45,461 bases of DNA from an uncultured Alistipes sp. (GCA_949285535.1 CASDZP010000009.1:1-45461), one strand, 5' to 3'; shown: positions 1-9,424, counted from the stretch's first letter. Translations and numbers: made by a program. The notes: generated by a model not told the origin, from the sequence alone.

Positions 1-30
1 GGTTATAATACTATTACAATATCTTTTAGG

Positions 31-99
31 GTACGTTTCGTTTTGGCTTTCCTGTACGTTTCGTTTTAAATGCGATTACATTTCGTTTTGCGGATTATA
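31..99. repeat. Three 23-bp direct repeats (iteron-like)
   Basis: Units start at 31, 54 and 77. The first two begin GTACGTTTCGTTTT and the third carries the variant TACATTTCGTTTT. The start-to-start distance is exactly 23 bp, about two helical turns, which would suit a protein binding the same face of the DNA. They lie about 175 bp upstream of the sulfatase start. Their function is unknown; the element could also be the end of something lying left of the window. Confidence 0.6.
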
Positions 100-195
100 T
101 ATATCTTTTTAACGTCTCACGGACATTCTTGTTGTTTAAAAATCATGGAATAAGCACAAAAAACCATTCAAAGGCAATTTTATTCAAAAAAAGAG

Positions 196-203
196 TATAT
201 TTG
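196..203 (+). promoter_or_regulatory. Candidate -7 box for the sulfatase gene
   Basis: TATATTTG matches the Bacteroidetes -7 consensus TAnnTTTG, 69 bp upstream of the sulfatase ATG. No convincing -33 TTG lies 19-21 bp further upstream, so the assignment is tentative. Confidence 0.4.
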
Positions 204-272
204 CCAAAATAGAGAATCTAAAACCATTTAGAACAATCTCCAACAATCAAAACAAACCTAAACTGCAAGACC

Positions 273-1841
273 ATGTTCGATTCTCGCATAACCCTGACCG
301 CTCTATCTCTCGCGGCGGTCGTTCCTTCACAGCTGTACGCTTTGAACGACGGCATCAAGGAGCGTAAAAACGAGCTTGACAAGCCTCTGAACATAGTATA
401 TATAATGACCGACGACCATTCGTATCAGATGTTGAGCGCGTATGACCGTACACATATCTCGACGCCCAATCTCGACCGTATGGCAGCGCACGGTGTCAAG
501 TTCACCAACAGCTTTGTATGCAACTCGATTTCAGGACCGTCGAGAGCCGTACTCCTGACGGGCAAACACAGCCATGCCAACGGTAAAATCGACAATGACG
601 CCACCTTCGACCAGTCACAGACAACTTTCCCGAAAGTGCTTCAGTCGCTCGGTTATCAGACGGCAATCGTCGGAAAGTGGCATTTGGGCGGCGTTCCGAC
701 TGAAGGCTTCGACTATTGGACCATACTTCCCGGACAGGGCACATATTACAATCCCGACTTCATAACTCCGAAAGGCATAGAAAAGAATGACGGTTATGTG
801 ACCGACATAATCACCGACAAGAGTATCGAATGGCTCGAAAGGAGAGACAACTCGCGTCCGTTCTGTCTGTTGGTACACCACAAGGCGGTACACAGGGTAT
901 GGATGTCGGACACTACCGACCTCGAACTTTATGAGGACAAGACGTTCAAACTTCCGTCCACTTTCCGTGACGACTACAAGGGACGTAAGGCGGCGGCACA
1001 TCAGAAAATGAGCATCGCCAAAGACCTCGATTTGGCGTACGACCTCAAGATAAAGGATGTCAAAAGCGCGTTCGCCTCGCCTTACGGAGAGTACGACCGC
1101 ATGAACGACGAACAGAAACGGGCATGGGACAAGGTTTACGGACCCATAAGCGACCGTTTCAAAGCGGACTCGCTTTCGGGCGATGAGCTTGTCGAGTGGA
1201 AATATCAACGCTACATGAGAGACTACGCCAAAGCGGTAAAATCTCTTGACGACAATGTGGGTCGTCTGCTCGACTACCTCGAAAAAGAGAATCTGCTCGA
1301 TAACACCGTCATTGTTTACGCCTCCGACCAAGGTTTTTACATGGGCGAGCACGGGTGGTTCGACAAACGTTTCATGTATGAAGAATCAATGCGTACACCG
1401 CTTCTCATGATGTTGCCGCAGTCGCTTTCACGCAGGGGTGACATACCTCAGTTGGTGCAGAATATAGACTACGCCCCCACATTCATTGAAATGGCATGCG
1501 GCAAAGTACCCGAAGAGATGCAGGGTGTATCTCTCCTCCCTCTGTTGAAAAGCAAGAAAAGTGCTGTTTCGGCGGCGAGAGACTGGAGACGTTCACTCTA
1601 CTACCACTACTTTGAATACCCTGCGGAGCACTCTGTCAGAAGACATTACGGCGTACGCACCGAGCGTTACAAACTCATCCGTTTTTACGGCGAAGAGCCC
1701 CAATGGGAAATGTACGATTTGAAAAACGACCCGCACGAGCTCAAAAACATATACAACGACCCGCGGTATCGCATAATCCAGGATGCGTTACATCAAGAAC
1801 TCAACCGACTAAGGGATTACTACAACGACAACACATTGTAA
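273..1841 (+). CDS. Secreted family S1 sulfatase
   Basis: Predicted sulfatase of 522 aa removing sulfate esters from glycans such as mucin or glycosaminoglycan sugars. A hydrophobic N-terminal segment (about residues 6-23) looks like a signal peptide, so it probably acts in the periplasm or at the cell surface. The alkaline-phosphatase-like fold is marked by the metal-binding pair D47-D48 and the sulfatase signature S-G-P-S-R followed by LLTG at residues 87-96. Ser87 is the residue that would be converted to formylglycine, so this is a serine-type sulfatase needing an anaerobic maturase (anSME), which is not in the window. The C-terminal half has the usual YASDQGFYMGEHGW metal/substrate motif. 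It resembles GlcNAc-6-O-sulfatase-like enzymes, but the substrate is inference. A hairpin follows at 1873-1910. The nearby GH92 genes fit a glycan-degradation role. Confidence 0.9.
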   Translation: MFDSRITLTALSLAAVVPSQLYALNDGIKERKNELDKPLNIVYIMTDDHSYQMLSAYDRTHISTPNLDRMAAHGVKFTNSFVCNSISGPSRAVLLTGKHSHANGKIDNDATFDQSQTTFPKVLQSLGYQTAIVGKWHLGGVPTEGFDYWTILPGQGTYYNPDFITPKGIEKNDGYVTDIITDKSIEWLERRDNSRPFCLLVHHKAVHRVWMSDTTDLELYEDKTFKLPSTFRDDYKGRKAAAHQKMSIAKDLDLAYDLKIKDVKSAFASPYGEYDRMNDEQKRAWDKVYGPISDRFKADSLSGDELVEWKYQRYMRDYAKAVKSLDDNVGRLLDYLEKENLLDNTVIVYASDQGFYMGEHGWFDKRFMYEESMRTPLLMMLPQSLSRRGDIPQLVQNIDYAPTFIEMACGKVPEEMQGVSLLPLLKSKKSAVSAARDWRRSLYYHYFEYPAEHSVRRHYGVRTERYKLIRFYGEEPQWEMYDLKNDPHELKNIYNDPRYRIIQDALHQELNRLRDYYNDNTL

Positions 1842-1872
1842 CACAACACATAAACTACAACAATCACAACAT

Positions 1873-1910
1873 ACCGCCTGTCCGTTTGCAACAATTTAAC
1901 GGCAGGCGGT
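1873..1910 (+). terminator. Hairpin after the sulfatase gene
   Basis: Arms 1873-1886 and 1898-1910 (ACCGCCTG... / ...CAGGCGGT) pair with a one-base bulge around an 11-nt loop, 31 nt after the stop codon. The following tail (TTAATTATA) is only moderately T-rich, so termination is likely but not certain. Confidence 0.6.
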
Positions 1911-1916
1911 TAATTA

Positions 1917-2193
1917 TACCCCGTCACCCTCTTCTCTTTTTCCCTTTTTTCATTTTTATTTTCTTTATCCTTACAAATATACGTTCCTCATTCTTACACA
2001 TTACATATACAGAGGCTATAAACGCAAAGACGCCGACTTCTTAAAAGACAATGAGCCAACGGGATATGACATGGTCAAAAGGGGCTGTGCCCCCTCGTTT
2101 TGGTTACTTTGTCGAGGGACAAAGTAACGCCGTCGGCAGACCCCGTCGGGAGACCCCTCGGAGAGCCTCGCGGGAGCGCCTGTCGGGAGACAT
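1917..2193 (+). repeat. Dispersed intergenic repeat, copy A
   Basis: Conserved core 2012-2193, with a short distal block TACCCCGTCA at 1917-1926 and a T/C-rich low-complexity stretch between. The core contains two strong hairpins shared by the family: AGGGGCTGTGCCCCCT at 2080-2095 and TTACTTTGTC/GACAAAGTAA at 2103-2126. A G/C-rich zone of GTCGG/GGAGAC units follows, ending GGAGACAT at 2193. Reading frames across the copies are shifted relative to one another, so it is most likely non-coding. The GGAGACAT end faces the inverted repeat at 2208-2326. Confidence 0.85.
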
Positions 2194-2207
2194 TCCCACG
2201 TATCGGA

Positions 2208-2326
2208 ACGAAAATAAATCAACATATCGGCAATATCGGGAGTCTGTTTTTGATTTTTGAAACAATTTTAGTTTCAAAAATCAAAAACAGACTCCCGATA
2301 TTGCCGATATGTTGATTTATTTTCGT
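2208..2326. repeat. Perfect 56-bp inverted repeat beside repeat copy A
   Basis: Arms 2208-2263 and 2271-2326 are exact reverse complements over 56 bp with a 7-nt loop (AATTTTA). The right arm is the native upstream region of pepD, ending 45 bp before its ATG. The left arm is taken to be the copy because it sits against the GGAGACAT end of the dispersed repeat. A possible pepD -7 box (TATATTG, 2326-2332) overlaps the arm edge, so cruciform or RNA hairpin formation could affect pepD expression. Confidence 0.93.
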
Positions 2327-2371
2327 ATATTGCACAGCCAAGCGAGAAATCATAAAATAAAACATACAATT

Positions 2372-3835
2372 ATGGATAAAAACATTGAAAAACTCAGTCC
2401 TGCCACACTATGGAAACATTTTGCGGCACTATGTAACATTCCCCACCCGTCAAAACACGAGGAGGGTGTGCGCCAATATATCGTGAACTTCGCAAAAGAA
2501 CACGGTATCGAGTGCCACGTTGACAAAATAGGCAACGTCGTTCTCCGCAAAGAGGCTACCCCGGGATATGAAAACCGCAAGGGTATCGTGATGCAGGGAC
2601 ACATGGACATGGTTCCCCAGAAAAACAACGACAAAGAGTTCGATTTCCTTAAAGACGCAATACAACCCTATATCGACGGCGAATGGGTAACCGCCGACGG
2701 CACTACTCTCGGCGCAGACAACGGTATCGGCGCGTCTGCCGCTCTCGCCATCTTCGAAGACCTCAAAGAACACGGACTTATCGAAGCACTCTTCACCATC
2801 GATGAAGAGACAGGCATGACGGGCGTATTCGAGCTCGAAAAAGGTCACCTCAAAGGCGACATCCTCCTGAACCTCGACTCTGAAAGCGAGGGCGAACTCT
2901 ATGTGGGATGCGCGGGCGGTATCGACGTCATCTCTCACATACCCACGGTAAAAGAGCTCGCATACAATGGTATGAAATGGTATAAAATCATCGTTACGGG
3001 CATGAAAGGCGGCCACTCAGGCATGGAAATCATACTCCAGAGAGGCAACTCGAACAAGACAATGGCGCGCCTTCTCGACAAAGCCATGAAAGAGACGGGC
3101 GCACGCCTCCAGTCAATAGACGGCGGCGACGTACGCAACGCCATTCCGCGCGAGGCTCACGCCGTTGTCGCTGTTCCCACCGACAAAGCGGCAGATTTTG
3201 AAAACCTCGTGAAGAAATATCAGGCTGTCTTCGCCGCCGAGCTCGCCGCCACCGAGCCTACCCTCTCGCTCACGGCAACCCCTGTCGCAGAGGAGGAAGA
3301 GGCGTTCGTCATGACGGACGACAGCGCGAGACGCGTAGTCAATGCCATACTCGCAACCCCCAACGGCGTGATACGCATGAGCGACACCATGGAAGGACTT
3401 GTCGAGACATCTTGTAACCTCGGCGTTGTCAAGACCCTCGACGACGAGGTCAAATTCATCTCGTTGCCCCGCAGCTCCGTTGACAGCGCAAAAGACGCGG
3501 CAGTGGCACAGATTGCCGCCGTTGCAGAGCTTGCAGGCGGTGAAGCTGAACTCTCCGGCGGCTACCCCGGCTGGAACCCCAACATGAAATCGCCTATACT
3601 GAAAACCATGAAAGAGACCTACAAAAGTCTCTATGGCAAAGAGCCCGAAGTGAAAGCGATACACGCGGGTCTGGAGTGCGCAATCATCGGCAGCGTATAT
3701 GAAAACCTCGACATGATTTCGTTCGGTCCGACAATCTGCTACCCACACTCTCCCGATGAAAAAGTCAACATCGAGAGTGTAGGCAAATTCTACGACTTCC
3801 TGAAAGAGACAATAAAATCGGCTCCTGAGAAATAA
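2372..3835 (+). CDS. pepD: Aminoacyl-histidine dipeptidase (PepD, peptidase M20C)
   Basis: Cytosolic metallo-dipeptidase of 487 aa that hydrolyses Xaa-His and other dipeptides. M20 zinc ligands and catalytic residues are visible: H77 and D79 in GHMDMV, D116 in GADNG, and the general-base glutamate pair E145/E146 in DEETG. The full length matches the M20C family (about 485 aa), with a lid/dimerisation domain between the two halves of the catalytic domain. The ATG at 2372 was chosen over an in-frame ATG at 2309, because the earlier one would place 21 unrelated residues inside the inverted-repeat arm and conserved sequence begins at MDKNIEKLSP. The lipid kinase starts 4 bp after the stop, so the two are probably co-transcribed. 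The promoter region was altered by repeat copy A. Confidence 0.93.
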   Translation: MDKNIEKLSPATLWKHFAALCNIPHPSKHEEGVRQYIVNFAKEHGIECHVDKIGNVVLRKEATPGYENRKGIVMQGHMDMVPQKNNDKEFDFLKDAIQPYIDGEWVTADGTTLGADNGIGASAALAIFEDLKEHGLIEALFTIDEETGMTGVFELEKGHLKGDILLNLDSESEGELYVGCAGGIDVISHIPTVKELAYNGMKWYKIIVTGMKGGHSGMEIILQRGNSNKTMARLLDKAMKETGARLQSIDGGDVRNAIPREAHAVVAVPTDKAADFENLVKKYQAVFAAELAATEPTLSLTATPVAEEEEAFVMTDDSARRVVNAILATPNGVIRMSDTMEGLVETSCNLGVVKTLDDEVKFISLPRSSVDSAKDAAVAQIAAVAELAGGEAELSGGYPGWNPNMKSPILKTMKETYKSLYGKEPEVKAIHAGLECAIIGSVYENLDMISFGPTICYPHSPDEKVNIESVGKFYDFLKETIKSAPEK

Positions 3836-3839
3836 ATCG

Positions 3840-4799
3840 ATGGAGTCGCCCGATTTTCTCAAAGAGCGTTGGTTCGCAATCGTCAACCCCGTGGCCGGCA
3901 AGGGCATGGGGTTGACTGATTGGCCGACCATAAGTAAACTGCTGCGTGACAACGCGATAGCGTTCGACGCCGTCTTTACCGAGAAGAAATACCATGCCAC
4001 GGAGCTGTCGGTGGAGGCTGTGACGAAAGGCTACCGCCATATCATCGTTGTAGGCGGCGACGGCACCATACACGAGACGGTTCACGGTCTGTTCATACAG
4101 CGGTTGTGCGCCGTCAGCGATGTGACAGTGGCGGTGATAGCTGTCGGTACGGGTAACGACTGGATAAGGATGTACGGCATCCCGACACGTTATACCGACG
4201 CCATAAGGGCGATAAAGAGCGGCCGCACCTTCCTTCAGGACGTTGCGAAGGTCAGCTTCTACGAGTCGAAGGTACACCAGCACCGCTATATGGCGAATGT
4301 GGCGGGCATAGGTTTCGACGCCTTTGTCAACAGAAGCTATAACCGCATCAAGGAGAAAGGCTTATACAGCAAATGGCTCTATGTGGCGGCGATGCTTCTC
4401 TCTCTGCTCAACTACCACAACCACCGTTTCGAGGTGTGGGTGGATGACGAGCGGGTGTTCGAGGGGGGCGCGTTCAGCGGCGCGATAGGCATCGGCAAGT
4501 ATAACGGCGGCGGTATGCAACAGATGCCGCACGCGATAGCCGACGACGGACTGCTTGACGTGACCGTCATAGAGAAAATGGGTAAGATAAATCTTTTCAG
4601 ATATATAAAAAAACTTTACAACGGACATATATATGACGTACCCAAAGCCCGTTTCTATAGAGGCGGCAAGATACGCATAGAGAGTCGTCCCGAAAGCCCG
4701 ATTGAAATCGACGGCGAGGCAATGGGCTATGCGCCATTCGAGTTCGAGGTGATTCACAGAGTGTTGCGTGTCATTGTGGGAGAAAAATTCTTATCGTAA
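3840..4799 (+). CDS. YegS/DagK-family lipid kinase
   Basis: A 319-aa protein of the diacylglycerol/sphingosine-kinase-like family, which phosphorylates a lipid hydroxyl using ATP. The N-terminal catalytic domain carries NPVAGKG (16-22), the nucleotide-binding GGDGTIHE (72-79) and VGTGNDW (102-108). The C-terminal half is the beta-sandwich domain typical of the family (KYNGGGMQQMPHA... DGLLDV). In Bacteroidales such kinases may act on diacylglycerol, sphingoid bases or ceramides; the sequence does not decide. It lies 4 bp downstream of pepD and 18 bp upstream of the first GH92 gene, in a tight + strand run. No signal peptide or membrane segment is evident; it probably works at the inner face of the membrane. 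Confidence 0.87.
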   Translation: MESPDFLKERWFAIVNPVAGKGMGLTDWPTISKLLRDNAIAFDAVFTEKKYHATELSVEAVTKGYRHIIVVGGDGTIHETVHGLFIQRLCAVSDVTVAVIAVGTGNDWIRMYGIPTRYTDAIRAIKSGRTFLQDVAKVSFYESKVHQHRYMANVAGIGFDAFVNRSYNRIKEKGLYSKWLYVAAMLLSLLNYHNHRFEVWVDDERVFEGGAFSGAIGIGKYNGGGMQQMPHAIADDGLLDVTVIEKMGKINLFRYIKKLYNGHIYDVPKARFYRGGKIRIESRPESPIEIDGEAMGYAPFEFEVIHRVLRVIVGEKFLS

Positions 4800-4817
4800 C
4801 AAAACTAATATTTTCAG

Positions 4818-7142
4818 ATGAAGAGATTGATATTACTGTTAGCGTCGCTTTGCGCATCGTTGTCTGCGACAGCACAGAATGTTATCGTCGAGCGTGTGGA
4901 GAAACCCGTCGAGTGGGTCAACATACTCATGGGTACCGACTCCGACTTCTCGCTCTCGAACGGTAACACCTACCCTGCCATAGCTCGTCCGTGGGGCATG
5001 AACTTCTGGACCCCCCAGACAGGCAAAATGGGTGACGGTTGGGCATATACCTACTCGGCACGAAAAATCAGGGGCTTCAAACAGACACACCAGCCCAGCC
5101 CGTGGATCAATGACTACGGACAGTTCGCGCTGATGCCCACCTGCGGCGAGATAGTTACCAATCAGGACAAGAGAGCGAGCTGGTTCTCACACAAGACGGA
5201 GACAGCCACACCCTACTATTACAGCGTCTATCTGGCTGACTACGACATAACCACGGAGCTGACACCGACAGAACGCGCGATGCAGATGCGTGTCACCTAT
5301 CCGAAGAGCGACAACGCCAACCTCGTCATCGACATGTTCGACGGCGGCTCCTATATAAAGGTTGACAAAGAGGCGGGACGCATCATCGGGTACACCACCA
5401 AAAATTCAGGCGGCGTACCCGAAAACTTCCGCAACTATGTGGTAATCACCCTCGACCGTCCGATAGAAAGTTTTGTCGTATGGGAGAAAGACAGCCTCAT
5501 CAACGGCAAGAGCGAACTCAAAGGCGAGCATGTCGGCGCGGTGGTGAGCTTCTCTACCGAGCGTGGCGAACAGGTGGGCATAAAATGCGCCTCTTCGTTC
5601 ATCTCTTACGAACAGGCATGGCTCAACCTCAACCGCGAAATCGGCGACAAGAGCTTCGACCAGACCAAACAGGAGGGCTATGACACATGGAACAAGGAGC
5701 TCGGCCGCATAGAGGTAAGCGGCGGAGAGTATGACGACATCAAGGTTTTCTACTCGTCACTCTATCGTCTCCTGCTATTCCCCCGCATGTTCTACGAGAT
5801 TGACGCCGCCGACAGAGTGATGCACTACAGCCCCTATAACGGCGAGGTGCTTCCCGGCTACATGTTCACCGACAACGGCTTCTGGGATACGTTCCGCGCC
5901 GTGTTCCCCTTCCTTGAGACATTCTATCCGACAATGACCTCACGCATAATGGAGGGACTCGTTCACACCTACAACGAGAGCGGCTGGCTTCCCGAATGGA
6001 TGAGCCCCGGTCACCGTGACTGCATGATAGGCTCCAACTCCGCCGTTAACATAGCGTCGGCATACATGAGAGGCATCGACTGCTACGATATCGAGACCCT
6101 CTTCGAGGCGATGCTCAAGAGCGCGGGCAACGAAGGTCCGCTCGGCTCTGTGGGACGTATGGGCGCCGACTACTACAACAAGCTGGGATATGTACCCTAT
6201 AACGTGGGTGTCAACGAGAATGTAGCCCGCACACTCGAATACGCGTACGCCGACTACGGCATCATGAAAGTGGCTGAGAAGAGCGGCAAAAACAAACGCT
6301 TCATCGAGCGATTCAAATCGCAGGCGCAGAATTGGCGCAACGTCTTCGACCCCGAAAGCGGTCTGATGCGCGGACGCAACAAAGACGGTTCTTTCCAGAG
6401 TCCGTTCAACCCGTTCAAGTGGGGCGACGCCTTCACCGAGGGTAACAGCTGGCACTACACATGGTCAGTCATGCACGACATCAAAGGTCTCGCCGACGCG
6501 ATGGGCGGCAAAGAGCGTTTCGCCGCTACCCTCGACACCGTCTTCACGGTACCCCCTATCTTCGACGACAGCTACTACGGTTTCCCGATACACGAGATTC
6601 GCGAGATGCAGATTGCGGGCATGGGCAACTACGCCCACGGCAACCAGCCGATACAGCACGCCATATACCTCTACGACTATGTGGGTCAGCCGTGGAAAGC
6701 GCAGGCAAGAAGCCGTGAGGTGATGAAAAGGATGTATGCGCCCACTCCCGACGGCTACTGCGGCGACGAGGATAACGGACAGACCTCCGCATGGTTCGTC
6801 TTCAGCGCGATAGGTTTCTATCCCGTCTCTCCAATCGACGGCGACTACATGCTCGGTTCTCCGCTCTTCCGCAAGGCGGTGTTGCACCTCGAAAACGGCA
6901 AGACATTCACCGTGAACGCTCCCGCCAACAACGGCGATAACGTATATATAGTGTCAGCGACACTCAACGGCGTCGGATATGACAAGAACTACCTCCCCGC
7001 CGCCGTAATTGACGCGGGCGGAAGCCTCGACCTCGTAATGGGCGACAAACCCAACTACGAGAGAGGTACTGGTGACGACGCCGCGCCCCTGTCGATGAGC
7101 CAGCGTTATGAAATCAAAATCAAAAAAACGACACGTCGATGA
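4818..7142 (+). CDS. GH92 alpha-mannosidase-like enzyme, divergent
   Basis: A 774-aa secreted glycoside hydrolase with a Sec signal peptide (residues 1-20, ending SATAQ). GH92 landmarks are in order: VNILMGTDSD...GNTYPAIARPWGMNFWTP near the N-terminus, the WDTFRAVFPF segment, the catalytic-acid region FTEGNSW (E541) and GDEDNGQTSAW (649-659), which holds the calcium/base aspartate. The family acts as exo-alpha-mannosidases by inversion with calcium. The motif that reads GNEP in the two neighbours is GNQP here (Q610), and GNEDxGQM is GDEDNGQT. In characterised family members that Glu helps set alpha-1,2 preference, so a different linkage or substrate is likely (inference). Its stop overlaps the start of the next GH92 gene by 4 bp (ATGA), implying translational coupling. 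Confidence 0.92.
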   Translation: MKRLILLLASLCASLSATAQNVIVERVEKPVEWVNILMGTDSDFSLSNGNTYPAIARPWGMNFWTPQTGKMGDGWAYTYSARKIRGFKQTHQPSPWINDYGQFALMPTCGEIVTNQDKRASWFSHKTETATPYYYSVYLADYDITTELTPTERAMQMRVTYPKSDNANLVIDMFDGGSYIKVDKEAGRIIGYTTKNSGGVPENFRNYVVITLDRPIESFVVWEKDSLINGKSELKGEHVGAVVSFSTERGEQVGIKCASSFISYEQAWLNLNREIGDKSFDQTKQEGYDTWNKELGRIEVSGGEYDDIKVFYSSLYRLLLFPRMFYEIDAADRVMHYSPYNGEVLPGYMFTDNGFWDTFRAVFPFLETFYPTMTSRIMEGLVHTYNESGWLPEWMSPGHRDCMIGSNSAVNIASAYMRGIDCYDIETLFEAMLKSAGNEGPLGSVGRMGADYYNKLGYVPYNVGVNENVARTLEYAYADYGIMKVAEKSGKNKRFIERFKSQAQNWRNVFDPESGLMRGRNKDGSFQSPFNPFKWGDAFTEGNSWHYTWSVMHDIKGLADAMGGKERFAATLDTVFTVPPIFDDSYYGFPIHEIREMQIAGMGNYAHGNQPIQHAIYLYDYVGQPWKAQARSREVMKRMYAPTPDGYCGDEDNGQTSAWFVFSAIGFYPVSPIDGDYMLGSPLFRKAVLHLENGKTFTVNAPANNGDNVYIVSATLNGVGYDKNYLPAAVIDAGGSLDLVMGDKPNYERGTGDDAAPLSMSQRYEIKIKKTTRR

Positions 7143-9361
7143 GAAAATCACTTTATATGGTCTCGGCGGCAGTCGCACTCCTCTTCTTCGGTTGCAAGGA
7201 GAAGAAGAGCGCGGCTCCCGCACTCATGCCGCTGACCCAATATGTCAACCCCTTTATGGGTACGGAGGGACCCGGCAACACCTACCCTGGTGCGCAGGTT
7301 CCTTTCGGCATGGTACAGCTCAGCCCCGACAACGAGGCGGGCGGGTGGTACCGAATATCGGGATACGATTACCCCGACTCGGTCATCAACTCCTTCTCGA
7401 TGACACATCTGAGCGGAACGGGCGCGGGCGACCTCTATGACTTCGCCTTCATGCCAGCCATGACAAAGGCTGGCGACAAGAACAGCCCGTTCGACAGGAC
7501 GATAGGCTCACGATTCTCACACGACAGAGAATCGGCGTCACCAGGATACTATTCGGTATATCTGGAGGACAGCCGCACACTCGCCGAGCTTACGGCGACT
7601 GAACGATGCGGCGTCCAGCGATACACTTTCGAGAAAGGGTCGAAACTGACACCGTCGGTATATATAGACCTCGCCAGAGCCATAAACTGGGACGCCACCA
7701 CCGACAGCCGACTGACACTCGACGACTCGGTTACGGTGTCGGGATACCGCTTCTCCGAAGGTTGGGCTACAAATCAGCGTCTCTACTTCGTGGCAAAGTT
7801 CTCGCACCCCATATCTGTTGCCGACATACAGCACAAGGAGATAAAAGGCGGTGACGACGGCAAGAGACGCAGAGGCTATGCCGCACGTCTCGACTTCGGG
7901 TCGGAGGCGCTCGCAAAGCCGCTGGTTGTCAAGGTCGCCATATCGCCAGTGAGCGTCGATAACGCCCGCGAAAACCTCGCCAAAGAGGTCGGCTCGTGGG
8001 ATTTCGACAGCGTACGCACGGCGGCGGACAGCGTGTGGAACGTCGAACTCAACAAAATAATCGTAGAGACACAGGACGACAACGCAAAACGTACTTTCTA
8101 TACCACTCTGTACCAGAGTTCTCTCGCTCCCGTCATATTCATGGACGTCAACGGCGAGTACAGAGGTCCCGACAACAAGACCCACAAGACCGACGGCTGG
8201 GTCAACTATTCGAGATACTCTCTCTGGGACACATACAGAGCGGCGCACCCTCTCTACACACTCACACAACAGAAGCGTGTGGGCGACATGATACAGTCTA
8301 TGATTGCCTTTGCCGAACAGAACGGACGTCTGCCCGTATGGAACATGCAGGGTGTCGAGACCGATATGATGATAGGCTATCACAGCGTACCCGTCATAGC
8401 CGACGCCTATCTTAAAGGGATAGGAGGCTTCGACCCACGCAAGGCTCTCGAAGCGTGCGTAAAGAGCGCGGACATCGACGACTACCGCGGCATAGGATTA
8501 TACAAGAAATACGGCTACATACCTTACGAACTCGAAGGCGAATCTGTCTCAAAGACACTCGAATACGCTTTTGACGACCATGCGATAGCGAAAATGGCGC
8601 GTGCGCTGGGCGAAAACGAGACAGCCGACCGTTTCGAGAAACGCGCTGACTTCTGGCGTAACCTCTATGACAGCGAAAGCTCGTTCATGCGCCCAAAAGA
8701 CAAAAACGGCAAGTGGATAAAAGGCTTTGTCGCAAAAGATTACACCACCCACTTCACCGAAAGCAACGCATGGCAATATTTCTGGTCGGTACAGCATGAT
8801 GTTCCCGCTCTTATTGAGGCAGTGGGCGGAAACAAACGTTTCAACGAGAAGCTGGACAGCATGTTCACATTCGTACCTCTCGCCACCGACGAGCTTCCGA
8901 TATTCTCGACGGGCATGATAGGTCAGTATGTACACGGAAACGAGCCGAGCCACCACGTCGCATACCTCTACAACTATTCAGGCGAGGCGTGGAAGACACA
9001 GAGCTACGTCCGTCAGATTATGACGACACAATACAGAGCCACTCCGTCGGGTCATTGCGGCAACGAGGACTGCGGTCAGATGTCCGCATGGTTCGTGCTC
9101 AGCTCACTCGGTTTCTACCCCGTAAACCCCGTGGGCGGCGACTACGACATAGGTTCTCCGCTCTTCGACAAAGCCACAATCAATCTCTCGGACGGTAAAA
9201 AGTTCGTGATAACGGCAAAGAACAACTCACCGCGTAACATCTATATCGAGTCTGTTACACTCAACGGCAAACCGCTCGACGGTTACATACTCAAACACTC
9301 CGACATAATGAAAGGCGGAGAGCTTGTTTTCGTCATGAGCGACAAGCCGACAAAAAAATAA
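7139..9361 (+). CDS. GH92 alpha-mannosidase lipoprotein
   Basis: A 740-aa exo-alpha-mannosidase. The N-terminus has a type II signal peptide with lipobox FFGC, so Cys19 would be lipidated and the enzyme attached to the outer membrane or periplasmic face. The canonical GH92 set is present: YVNPFMGTEGPGNTYPGAQVPFGM, SLWDTYRAAHPLYT, catalytic-acid region FTESNAWQY (E541), HGNEPSHH (H599, E602) and GNEDCGQMSAW (D644). The intact H-G-N-E-P motif resembles alpha-1,2-mannosidases of the family, so terminal alpha-1,2-mannose of N-glycans or mannan is a reasonable substrate. It overlaps the upstream GH92 gene by 4 bp. A strong hairpin terminator follows at 9425, so pepD through this gene could be one transcript. 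Confidence 0.94.
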   Translation: MRKSLYMVSAAVALLFFGCKEKKSAAPALMPLTQYVNPFMGTEGPGNTYPGAQVPFGMVQLSPDNEAGGWYRISGYDYPDSVINSFSMTHLSGTGAGDLYDFAFMPAMTKAGDKNSPFDRTIGSRFSHDRESASPGYYSVYLEDSRTLAELTATERCGVQRYTFEKGSKLTPSVYIDLARAINWDATTDSRLTLDDSVTVSGYRFSEGWATNQRLYFVAKFSHPISVADIQHKEIKGGDDGKRRRGYAARLDFGSEALAKPLVVKVAISPVSVDNARENLAKEVGSWDFDSVRTAADSVWNVELNKIIVETQDDNAKRTFYTTLYQSSLAPVIFMDVNGEYRGPDNKTHKTDGWVNYSRYSLWDTYRAAHPLYTLTQQKRVGDMIQSMIAFAEQNGRLPVWNMQGVETDMMIGYHSVPVIADAYLKGIGGFDPRKALEACVKSADIDDYRGIGLYKKYGYIPYELEGESVSKTLEYAFDDHAIAKMARALGENETADRFEKRADFWRNLYDSESSFMRPKDKNGKWIKGFVAKDYTTHFTESNAWQYFWSVQHDVPALIEAVGGNKRFNEKLDSMFTFVPLATDELPIFSTGMIGQYVHGNEPSHHVAYLYNYSGEAWKTQSYVRQIMTTQYRATPSGHCGNEDCGQMSAWFVLSSLGFYPVNPVGGDYDIGSPLFDKATINLSDGKKFVITAKNNSPRNIYIESVTLNGKPLDGYILKHSDIMKGGELVFVMSDKPTKK

Positions 9362-9424
9362 TCGTAAATCCGAGTTTCAGAATACATCAAACGGATGTAT
9401 CCCTAACATAACCGCAATAAGAAT

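Noticed and set aside
615..1352. Long minus-strand ORF inside the sulfatase gene (also similar shadows inside pepD, GH92, thi and bio genes)
   Set aside because: It is antisense to a well-supported gene, with no recognisable domain and no start context; a shadow frame of codon-biased DNA.
1917..2193. Insertion sequence or classical MITE
   Set aside because: No transposase gene, no terminal inverted repeats common to both ends and no clear target-site duplication. The two ends behave differently, one fading out and the other linked to a fold-back.
2016..2315. Short overlapping ORFs across repeat copy A (and similar ones in copies B-F)
   Set aside because: They lie on both strands in changing frames, carry no conserved start or ribosome-binding context, and follow repeat or palindrome sequence. 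The translated peptides recur only because the DNA repeats.
2208..2326. Amplification or assembly chimera as the cause of the inverted repeats
   Set aside because: A single perfect palindrome could be an artefact. But five of the six fold-backs have diverged arms, and all six sit on the same side of the same repeat, which random chimeras would not produce.
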